From assembly GCA_949752745.1 (NCBI GenBank), contig OX457032.1, forward strand, positions 15,513,720 through 15,577,719: a DNA stretch of 64,000 nt. Direction: 5' to 3'. The notes under the pieces are model-generated. The model was not told the origin of the DNA. It made no database searches and saw only the letters and a list, made by a program, of their open reading frames with translations. The stretch is from Protula sp. h YS-2021. Its lineage: Eukaryota; Annelida; Polychaeta; Sabellida; Serpulidae. The position numbers and the translations under genes were made by a program. Positions 12,034 to 24,100 of the stretch are shown here, in pieces (the stretch's first letter is position 1; each line of letters opens with the position of its first letter).

Positions 12034-15000
12034 ACCTAACATTTGATATGATATCTGTCCTCTGCTGTCTGTCTCGTGTTACTCTTGACATAGAGCATTA
12101 AAACTTATTTATCTGCTCATTCTAACTAAAACCATGAATTATTTAATGGTTGTTTTAATAAGCATTGGTTTACACGAGTCCACATCCGCAAGTCGGCGCT
12201 TGCTCGATGATCGGTTAATTGGTTAATTTTTGCCTGAATAATTGAGTCAAGCTTAATACCGGCACAACCAGCTTCAGTTGAAATATGCTTCGCGTCATTT
12301 GATTGGTTAAATCTGAATTAATAAAGAATGATCTTGGCTACATTTAATTAATTACGGTGTTAATTCTTTAATTTTTACCCAGTCAAGAAATAAATTTGTT
12401 CAAAACAAGTTCGATTGAAAGCTAGACCACCTGTTGGGGGTCACTTTTCGCCTAGCTGGGTTGGGGGATAATATTCCCGAACTTGTCAAAATGAAGCTAC
12501 TTTTTCTGACGGTACAAGTCTATTTCCAAAGAACATTTTATCTGGTGTCTTTTTAATCTTTTTTTTGGGGGGGGGGGGCAGTGAGTATTAGTTGATGAAC
12601 GATTGTTGAAATATTTCGTGTTCGCTTTGGACATAAAATCATGATCTAAAGTGCTGAAATCGGAACAAATGAACATTTTGTAAACGCATTTGCTCATGCT
12701 ATCAGGCATAGCAAACTGAAGCAATTGCAGACGATCGACAGTTTTATCAGTGAATGTAACCAACTAAGCCCTTTGGGTATTACACGTGGCACCGAATGCA
12801 CAAATATTAGCCATAACCGTGAATAGGTCTACTCATGCCCCTCATGATCAGCAGATTTGTTTGCATTATACTGTAGTTCCATGGTTTAACGGTGAAACTG
12901 GGATGTAGTGGGAGGGGGGAGGAACTGGGGTTGAGGCATTCTTGCTAAAAATCTTAGTTTACTTGGTTGTTGCTAGCTAATGGTCCCGTTAGTTGCGCCA
13001 GCCTTCCGGGAACTCGCGTTTATATTTGTGTATGCAAATGTTAGATTATTGATTTGGGGTTGAGGTATTCTCGCTAAAAATCCCGTTCATTTACTGAGCT
13101 GATTTCGTTGTTGCAAGCTAATGGTCCCCTGAACTCGCCTTTATATTTGTGTATTGAATGTTAGATTATTGATTTGTGTTTTGTTTCAGAACCGCACCTC
13201 ATGGGTGCTGTACAACATGGCGGCATTCTATTGGCGGATCAAGGGCAGCCCGTATCACGTGATCGAATGCGTGCGCAGAGCCTTACACTTTTCCCCGAGG
13301 TCGGTGCTAACTTTTAAAATTACGAGACAAAGTGTTAAAACTTCATAAACCAAATACTGAATGTGCTCCACGTTTCTGTTATTCGTGCACCAGTAAAAAA
13401 ATGGTGTAGTGTTTTAAAGTGCAGAAAAGTAGGCTTTAGTTTCTGTGTGGAGCGTTTATTTATAATGGTCAGTCATGATGCGGCTTTAAGACTGACATTT
13501 ACTTATAAAAGTAGTTATCAGCTGGAATGCAACCTGATTTTTTTATTTCTTCATTCTTAGTCGTGCAGGGAAATATTGCGCATGTGTTCAATGAAGTGGC
13601 TCAAAGTGATACTGAGATTGAGTCTAAAACGTGAGTTCTAAACTCACTTAAGAATTTATTCTGAGTATGAGTTTGAGCTTTTTAGCTAGACCGTCCTGAG
13701 AAATGTTCGCTTGTATTATTTAAAATAAATGGAATAAAGTACTTTAGACACATTATATAGAGACACCAAACGCCATGCTGGCTTAAAGTGAGAATAAGTC
13801 TGGACTCATCTTGAGCCTACGTTTTGCTTAATGAATGAGTGAAGCTCATACGCCGATCAAGTTGTGAATACTGGCGCTGCTCTGGCAAAACTAGTAACGG
13901 CTGTATTTCACTGGCCTGGCCAAAGATTCAGTGGTTGCGAATCAACGCGAAATTTAAGCTCTCCAGTATGCAATCGGTGGGGGTGTTTTGTTTATTTGTC
14001 GTGTGCCTTATAGGGTGCACAAGGACGTGGCGCTGATCAGCTTGGCCAATGTCCTTCATCGCGCACACTACAGCAACGAGGCAGCCGTGGTGGTACACGC
14101 CGCTATAGATGTCTCCCGCGAACTCAACGTCAATCATTTCACGCTCGGCAATATTTATGCTGTAAGTACCCGCCCCTTTTCCCCCGCCTCCCCCTTCCCC
14201 ATCCGCTCTGGTGCCGCATGCCGCTATAGATGCCTCCCACGAACTCAAGCCCTTCACGCTCGGCGACATCTATGCTGTGAGCGACACTCATCCTGCTCAC
14301 GGCCTTCACCGTCAAGGACTCTCACGGTGAATTTCTCAACTTGGACTTGAACGCTGTTTCCCTAGTTATGGAACTAGAACTTAGACTGAGAAATTCGTAT
14401 TCAGTGTACAATGTGCAGACGTTTGGCTGCACAGGACATTGGTAACGAGCACACAAGTAGGTTACAAGTAGGCTAGTGGTCATTTTTGCGGACACCTTCA
14501 TGCAATGCATTGTGGGTAACTGAGGGCATAATGAGCGATATTTGGAGTAAATCGCACTGTTTTATACCAATACAAATTCTTCGATATTTGAGCTAAGTAA
14601 TAAAATTTTTCTAAACGGTAAAAACCATTTAAAGAACTAACTTCCTCGCATGTGACAAGTAGGCCAAAATGTATGCAATCGGTCCGGAACAAGAAAAATA
14701 CCCTGTTGTATTCGGTATAAAACAATGAGAAACTATGCGTTTTGCCCCGACGCAAGCACTGGCACTTTTTGATCACGTGATGACAATGTGAATTCTCATT
14801 GGTGGATGTAAGGTTGTGACGTGAACTTGTCCTTCGTTGAACGAAAGTGGCGTCAATGGCGGCTGTTGTCCAGGTTCTCCGAGACTACAACAAGTCTGTG
14901 ATCTGCTTCGAGAATACGCTCAGTCTGCAGCCAGATTTTGAAGCCGCTGCGAAGAGGAAGCACGCCGTGAAATGCCATGCCAAACTAGAGGAGGCGCTGG

Positions 15001-17807
15001 AGAAGCAGCACAAGTGCGCATTTCTTTGTGTGATATTCTGCTGTGTGTGTCAGTTAAGCGTGCTGTATACAGTGTACTTTTTTTGCGGGGGGGGGGGGGT
15101 GTTTAGTGCAGAATTCGTTCCGAAATGAGGTGGATCATTAGAACTAGAAATAATGTCTTTAAAAGTTAAGATGTATTTAGCAAATATTACTGAGGAGAAG
15201 GGACAAAAGTCAAAAAGTTTTGTTTTCCATGGCGAATTGTAATGGGTTTTAATACACAATAATTTACATTTTGCACCACGAGGTTAAGCTTTGCAGCAAA
15301 AACAGACATCACATTGACGGTTTATTTGGTGTTAACTTCAAATCACTGATAATTTAAAAATGAGATATGAAAACACCTAATTCAAATTTTATGTAAAGCT
15401 TACACCGTAAAAGAGGCAGAAAAGAGACATAATAGGGTGTTGTTTGGGACAGGTCGCTTCAGAGAACGCTAGATGACTTGAAGGACTACCAGAAGAAGCA
15501 CGCCCATTGGCAGATGCAGCAGGAGAGGCTATTGTCCGAGCAGGCGTCGCCCGACACGAAAATGGAGCAGCGCGTCTCCTACGAGGTGTTCAAGAACAGA
15601 GAGATGGACGTCTCCATGGGTTACGGTGAGACTATTCACGTCATAATACCTCGTCTGTTAAGAGTTTTTTCCAGGTGTTGAACTTTGAGCCATTCTTTCT
15701 TTTACTAGGGAACACATTTCCAATTTGTGGCTTATGTACGTACATTGTTTGTGTCTTTTTGTCACCAGTTGCTGATGCAATTTGGTGATGAAATCACCTG
15801 CTGAGGTCAGGCAGAGAGGCTTAAATATACTATAGAGAAAGAGACATAGATTGAAAAAGTCGGTGGAGAACATATTTAGCATGATGCAAAGCATGTGCGG
15901 GTTGTGCAATTTAGTAGTGTGATTAGTCGAGCGATTTAAAAAGAGGCTGGCTCATTCAGGCAACCAGTTGTCGAAGTTGGGGTGGAAAGGGGGGGGGGGG
16001 CGGGGCAGAGTGAGAGTCCGTTCCAAGACAAAGGAAAATCATGGCTGTAATTATACTTTGGGTAGCTTGGGCGAGGGTATGTTTTGGTAAACGGGTTATG
16101 ATTAGGGTTCAGAATCGTACTCAGATTTACGGGGGAGGGGGGAAGTAGGCGATTAATTTTAAGGGTACATTTGTCCTCTGCAACATAGTAATGTCGATAA
16201 ACACTGATTGCAATCCGAATAGAGAATCGTTGAAGTGTAATATTTAATGGGAATCCTTTGAATTCTTGGCCTTTGTTTGAGGCTAGCCAAATAGATCTTA
16301 AATTTTGTTATTTACTGTTAAAACTTACGGAATCGAGAAATTTACAGTATGTGTATACCTCCCCCCTTCCTCCCCCTCCCTCCCCCGTGTCGCAGGTGAC
16401 TTCTGCAAAGCAGTCCCGGACGGTATCTGGTGTGGCTGGGATCAGAAACACGTGTTCTTATCCGACGATGACTTCAAACCGGTAGAAAAGAAGGACGGGC
16501 CAGATCCGGATGGTGATGTGGTGGATTACAACGTGCCCAAGCATCCACCGCGGTATCCTAGTAAACATCCGGCCATCCCCGAAGTAAGTGCTCGGATGCG
16601 ATCACTGCTGCTCGAAATACAACACGGCTTTTTGGTTACTGTTTTAAATGCATTTCGTTGGGCATTACTAAGATCTGTCGCACAATTGAAGGTCGTGCCA
16701 ATATTTGTTGACCCAAATATCATTCCGCATCTTGACAGAGACATTTTTGTAATAATTATATTGGAAAGTTACTTTTGCAAATTTGATATGTTTTATATAT
16801 TTAGGCTTTACACTGAAAACAACAAAACAAACCATTGATCACTGTTGCTATTCTCCAGCAGTATCTTTACTTTACGTGCTTCGTTGCAGAGTTTACAAAA
16901 CCTGCCGTTTCGAATGCCAGACTGGCCGGACAAAGACGAATGCGACACATTTGTCGTCAAGTTTCCGGCATGGAATGACTTCCCCACCACCTACCTGTCG
17001 CCAGAGAACAAGGGATACGAGTGAGTAGCAGAGTCTCTGTTTACATGTGACGTCTGGGTAAAATACCTCGATTTATTTATTTTTCTGATCTTCGTAGGTT
17101 GTGGGTTAGCATGGCGTAGGTTGTGAGTTGGCATAACGTAGGTTGTGGGTTGGCATGATAGAGGTTGTGGGTTTGCATGGCGTAGGTTGTAGGTTTGCAT
17201 GACGTGGGTTGTGGGTTGGCATGACGTGGGTTGTTTTGGTTGGCATGGCGTAGTTTGTGAGTTGGCATGATGTAGGTTGTGGGTTGGAATGGCGTAGGTT
17301 GTGGGTTGGCATGATGTAGGTTGTGGGTTGGCATGGCGTGGGTTGTGGGTTGGCATTGCGTAGGTTGTGAGTCGGCATGACGTAGGTTGTTTTTCATCCC
17401 CTGGCGTGATATATGTTCTTTTTTTTTTTTTGGTAAATGCCAGACTGCGGAAGCTGTTCTTAAAAATTAATTGTTTCACTAATACTGGCATATCTGGGAC
17501 CCGCCTGTTAGTTAGGTACAATGACAATTTCCCAAATGAAAAAAAGCCTACTACAAATGTATGTATTTTACAACCTTTGGATTTGATTCTAAAACTCATG
17601 TTTTTCACAGGGTGAAGCCGCTGTTAGCCGAGGCCCAGGGCTTATCGAAAGAGGACGAGCACCCGTTGCCATGGTACCCGCCGATATGCGCGACCTTGAC
17701 CGACATACCGGAGGGACCAAGGTCGTACGACCACATCCAGTCGGTGAAGGAGAGAACGCAAATCCCGCTCAAGCTTTATGACACGTCGATGAGACAGGTG
17801 GCGAATG

Positions 17808-17847
<40 letters not shown>

Positions 17848-18033
17848 TAATAATGATGATGATGGTGATGGTGATGGTGATGATGATGATGATGATGATG
17901 ATGGGAGTACTACTACTACTGCTACTACTTCCACGACTACTGCTACTACTGCTACTTCTAATATTACTGCTACTTCTACTACTAATAATAATGCAAGAAG
18001 TCACAATGATAATAATATAAATAAATGAATAAA

Positions 18034-18100
<67 letters not shown>

Positions 18101-21100
18101 TAATAAAAAAACAATAACAATGATAATAACATAAATAAATTGTTAATAATAATAATAATAATAATAAAAACAATAGCAATAATAATAACATAAATAAATT
18201 GTTAATAATAATAATAATAATAATAATATATGATAATAATAATAATAATAATAATAACAATAATATATGACAATAAAAATAATAATAATATTGTTTTGTG
18301 TAGACTTTGCTACAGCACGTGGAAGCGCGGGACCTCACGGAAGAGGAAGTAGGGCAAAGAATCATGACTGCCCTCAAAAAGGTGAGCGACTCCTAAAAAA
18401 TATACCTGTATCGTAAGTAAATGCGAGATTACTGTGAGCGTTGACAAAAAATGAGTGGTATAGGGTTGGATTATTTACACATATATATGTGTTACGTGCC
18501 ATTTTCTCAATTGGATGGTTTATTTATAGACAGAGTTTGTTGGCCTATTTATCAATATATTTTAGATTACCAGGGATGCTGTTCACGGAAACTTGTTGCA
18601 ATTCCATCATTCGCGGGAAAACGAAGCTATAGTAGCACGACCCAGAAATTCATTCAGAAAATGTCTTTGTTGTCGAACAGTAAATTAACATGAATTGATT
18701 ATTGAGAAAACACTCTTGAAACAATGAAAAGATCCCAATTGTGTTTCAAAATGACACATGGCGAGCTGAATGTTTGAGCAGAGATTCCTATGCCGCCATG
18801 TTGCAGAAAATCGGGCCGAGTTGGGTGCTGTACAACCTAGGCGGCTTATATTGGCGAATCATTGGTAACAGTTACCATGGCGTCGAGTGCATACGGCGCT
18901 CCTTGTATTATGCTCCAGATGAGTTCAGGTAATTATGGTGTGACGTCATAAATAGATAGCTGTGCATATTAAGTAATCTCGGCCTACTGCAGCTCCTCAG
19001 ACAGACAGACAGACAGACAGTAAGTTAACAAAAGTCAAAATTTCTCAGAATATGCCTTCGCTAATGGGTCTTTTGAAAATGAAAATATGTAGGTGGTTTT
19101 TCTTTGCCACGAAGTTGTGACGTCATCTGTTGCAGAGATGTGCCGCTGGTAAACTTGGCGAATATCCTGTACAAGTGGGGGCGGGTCGATGACGCCGTTG
19201 TCGTCATGCGTGACGCAGTAGCCATCAACGACCTGGAGGTAAGGTCGTATTTCCCGCGCGCGCCTTATGCGCGTGTTTCCAAACCTGAGACTTCGCAGAA
19301 ATTTTTGCGGCCGCCATCCGAATGTCCAGCTTTATACATAGTTAGTAAACCCGATACAAAGGTGATGCATCGAGCATTGTTGCATTAATAATTTAAAAAA
19401 TCGTTATTTCTTTAAGCTATTAAGAGAAAAGGTGGCCGACACTCGGCCAACCAACCCCAAATTATTTTATTGAAATTGCACGTAAAAATAAATAATAAAT
19501 AAATAAATATGAACAATAAATAATAATGATAATAATAGAGATAATAGTAATAATGATGTTGATCTGCTTCAGCCTGACACTCACTTCTTTCTGGGGAGTT
19601 TGCTGGCGGCCAAGGGAAACCTGAGCGGCTCCATCCATCACTATGAGGAGGCCCTGCTGCAGGACCCGCTGCACCAGCAGGCGCTGGAATCCCTGCGTGT
19701 CATCAAGGTTAGGGAGTGGTGTCACTGGGAAGGGGTGGGGGGGAGGGGGAGGGGAGATGGAAGGCGGTCAGACGTGGTCTCATATAGGGTAAGCTGAGCG
19801 GCTCCATCATCAAGGTTAGGGAGTGGTGTCACTGGGAAGGGTGGGGGGAGGGGAGATGGAAGGTGGTCAGACGTGTTCTCGTATAGGGTAAGCTGAGCGG
19901 CTCCATCATCAAGGTTAGGGATTGTTGTGACAGAGATTGGGGGTGGTGCAAGGTGGTCAGACGTGTTCCTCTCAGTTTTGAATTTGACAATTTCTATTGA
20001 TTCAATCTACATATTTTGGGGGGATGTTTAACCTGCCTGTAACGAAGGAAAAATTGAATTTGGAAGAAGTTGTTTCCATAAATGGCATAATTCCTTTCTG
20101 TAATAAATAAATAAGAGAATATAAAATTCTTTAGTGTTACCAGAAATTTCACCGCAGTGCCCAGAGCGCCGCACCCAAACACAGCGCGCCGGACACGAAC
20201 GGGCAAAAGTGTAACCAGGACAGCAAGCCCGCCTGCAATGGCAACAAGGATAACAAAGTATTCTGCAAAAATGTAAGTGCCCCTACCCCACCCCATCCCC
20301 GTGCGTTTTGCGTTCTGTATCGGATTGCCCGCAAAAAAAAAAAAAAAACCGTCGTTGGAAAATGCAAAAAAAAAAAAAAAATCAGAAAATGAAAACGCCT
20401 TTGTTCGATTTATGAGAAAAAAAACAAAAAAAAAAAAAAAACAAAGCAAACAGTGGTAATCAGTTTTTAAAAGTGCACCCCCACCTCGCTCCTTCTCTAC
20501 ATAAAGCTTAACTGCAGTCACTTTGTATACAAATGCATGTTTTTACCCGTAGTCCTGCATAGCTCAGTTCTGAAATCATCTAAATCATTATAGTCTGTGT
20601 GATTGTCCCTCTGCGAATACCTAAGGTTTTTTATACCACTTGTATACTCGCTTGTTTTGATTTGATTTTAGTATTACCGTTTTATAGCCAGTATTGTGAT
20701 AGTAACTGCGTCTCTTAAGTTGCCCTGTAACCATAGTAACCCTTGCTTGGCATAGTGACGTATTTATTTTTAACTATAGTGAGGTGGTGTGTATTTTCAA
20801 GCTAAACATTTGAGGAAAGGATTTCAATGGAGTTGTGTGACAGTTAGTGAACTTGCAGCTGGAACATCTGCAGCTAGTAAACCAGCTGCTGTTGACGTAG
20901 CGATTGTCAAGTTACCTGTAGCAAACGTGACAGCTTGTAATTTGGCTGTTGTAGCTGGTTAACTGAAAGGTGAAGTGCAGCTGAGTAATCCACAGCTGAA
21001 AAAACAGCAGTTTATAAGCTGATTTCTAGTGAAGTAGCCACGGAATGGAGATGTACTGAAGAACGGAATAAATACATTGATGTATAGTGGGAAGCCCGTC

Positions 21101-24100
21101 TGGAAACTTTTTGAAGATTACCTGTCGGTACCAGATAACAGATCCTGGGCCCCAGGGGAGGTACTGTTGCTGATGTAGGGGGGGGGGGGGTGATCTATAA
21201 ACGACAGTGGCATTGAATCTGTGCCCATAATGCCTTGGAATTTTTGGTTTGGAATTTTCTGTTCGGTAATGGCTTATTTTTTCCCCTGAGTTTATTTGGG
21301 ATCACGTGTGCTGTTTTTCTCTGCGTACAGCAAATGGCAAACAATCAAAGCTCGTTTTAAAAGTTTGAACAAAGTTGTGCATCATTGGCAGAAACGGAAG
21401 GGCATTCGATATTCTTATAGTAGTTCCTTGTGGTTTAAAAACGATCAAACAAAATAACGAAAAATAACACCTCACTTAATGCGGGTTTTCAGGATTTTTG
21501 CTTGCAATTAGTTTTGTATTTATGATTTATTGCAATGAAGAGATTTAATGTAGACATAAAATTGATTGGATTGACATAGAAATGTAATTCATTCGACAAT
21601 TCGAACGCTCAAGAATTCGAAATAATTATATTTTACTTTTTGATTCGATAACTTCAATGTCGGTGTATTTCACATTTGATACAGTTATCGACTACTTACT
21701 GAAATGTGTTTTTGATTGCATGAACTCCCTGACGATGTCAGATCTATTTCAATTGAATCTGTTCTCTCATTGATTGAACACTTTCCTGTTTTTTCGCTCC
21801 GTTGCTTTTGTTAAAGTCAGCAAATACAAGTTGTAATAAAAAAATGCAAATCAAATTTGTGACTAAAAAAAAAAAGCTTCAGTTCGTAAAAATCAATGTT
21901 TTATCAAAGTAACTTGATTTAAAAAATCAAAAGAAGAAAAGGCAAAAAAAGGCTGAGCACATCTTGCTGACTTGTGTAGAAAGTCTCTGACGGTAAGTGT
22001 GGGAATGCACATCTGAAACACAAATGCAGGAAACATACACAGCACTGGAAATCAAAGTCTCCCCATGAAAGCCACTGTAGCAATCTGTAGGGCTGTATGG
22101 AGGTTGATAGGAAAGGGAGGAGGGTGGGGGGGGGGGGGGTAGGGGGGAGGGGAGGGGGGCGACTGTAGTCCTGTTATGTTTTGTTAGACTTGCTTGTATC
22201 TTCGAGTCCACATCCACGATTGGAGAACATTTAATACCGGCAATAATATTCTGGAAACATCACCAAAATAGAGAGAAATTTGAAAGTTTTGATTTTTTTT
22301 TTCTTATGGTTCATTGAGTGTGAGGATTGAACTATTTAAAGAAATGCCCGGAAAGGATGTGACATGTTTAAACAAGAGCGAACTGTCCAGGTTTATAGCT
22401 GAAGTCTGTGTTCCTTTGAGTGTCAAGGCTTTTTTTCGGGTTTTCTCAGCTGGCCATCATGTCTTTGGACATTTTTATTTCAGTTTGAGTGTTATATATT
22501 TTCATTATTTGTGTGTTACTTTCTGTTCGTTGCTCGACGTCAGTGTGTGCTTAACATGCTGGTTTGTATTTTATGTTGCATTTTCATTGTTGGCTGGCCC
22601 TCTCTTTCTCTTGTCTTCTCCTTTCTTTCTTTCTGTTTTTTTTTTACCTCTTTGGAAGATCGCGACCTTGACCTTCACCTTTTGAAAGGTCTTTCTACGG
22701 TACATGCTGTCGACCTACAGACGCAGTGCATTTCCCTGCTGAAGGACTCTTTTTAGTGGTGTAGGACTCGTTATTTCATTCTCTCTATGTAGTTTATAAA
22801 CTGATTGAGAGTTCAGGTCAATCTAGTTTGTGCGTTGATGACATGTAGGCATCAGATCTCCACAAGTGACTCGCCGATTGCGTTGATGTTTCGATGTGAC
22901 ACGTGTCATGCAGGCTTCCGTCAAGAACCCATCACATTGACAACATTTACGTTCCATAAAACTTCTAATCAGATACCCCAAAATCGACAGTGAAAAAAAA
23001 TCCAAATAGAAGTCCTCCTTTTTCAATTTTCCCTCTGGATTTAGATGCCATGTATCCGTTTCAAAACTGGCGCGCTGATCTTCTCTTCGAATCAAAATGG
23101 GTTTGCATGCTAGAGCGATCTTTGGTTTTATTTATTTATTTTTTAATTTCATCATTACTTAAGTGTTCGAATCCACAGAGATTTTAAATTCAGTTAAAAC
23201 TGTTATGTGTCGTATTTATATTTTCAAAACACTGTCATGGCAGCAGACCCTTGTGTCTTACCATTTCCGTTCTTTGGATTACTTGTGAATTGTAGTTCAT
23301 CTGCCAAAAACAGTTATTCTTCAACATTGTAAAAAAAAAAAAAAAGAAAAAAAAAAGAGGTAGGCCGTCAGAGTAGTACGCTTTAGTCTCTGAAACAAGG
23401 ACAAAGTAGTTGTCTATTGTGTTTTAGAGGTACTCGGATTAACAGAGGTAAACTGTGTGCTTCATTCTATTATCTCTTTCCTGTTCTTTCTTCAAAGCTT
23501 TAAACATAGCTGTGGCCGGAGCAAGGCGAGGGGTGGGGGATGGGGTGCGGGTGGGGTGCGGGTGGCTGCTTTGGAAACTGAGTGGTTGGTTGGTGTAAGT
23601 GTAATAAGAAATGATTGTTTGGGTAGTGCAGTGAGAACTGGGTGTTTGGTCAGTTCTGGAATATGACAGTTGGGTGTTTGGGCAGTGCGGGAAATATAAC
23701 AGCTGGGTGTTTGGGCAGTGCGGGAACGATAAGAAGTAGAGTATTCGTGCAGGGCGGGGACATAAAAACTGACTGTGCAGTAAGGTTCAACAAGAACCAA
23801 GTCTTTGGCAATTGCGGAGAGAGTAAGAACTGAGTGTTTGTGCAGTGCGGAGAGAGTAAGAACTGAGTGTTTGGGCAGTGCGGAGAGAGTAAGAACTGAG
23901 TGTTTGGGCAGTGCGGAGAGAGTAAGAAGTGAGTGTTTGGGCAGTGCGGAAAGAGTAAGATCTGAGAGTTTGGGCAGTGCGGAGAGAGTAAGAACTGAGT
24001 GTTTGGGCAGTGCGGAGAGAGTAAGAACTGAGTGCTTGGGCAGTGCGGAGAGAGTAAGAACTGAGTGCTTGGGCAGTGCGGAGAGAGTAAGAACTGAGAG

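Noticed and set aside
14162..14276. Alternative longer exon 7 using the downstream donor
   Set aside because: Adds 115 nt, shifting the frame relative to exon 8.
16991..17608. 205-codon minus-strand frame rich in His-Asn-Leu-Arg
   Set aside because: Translation of the 22-bp minisatellite of intron 11, antisense to TTC17 exon boundaries.
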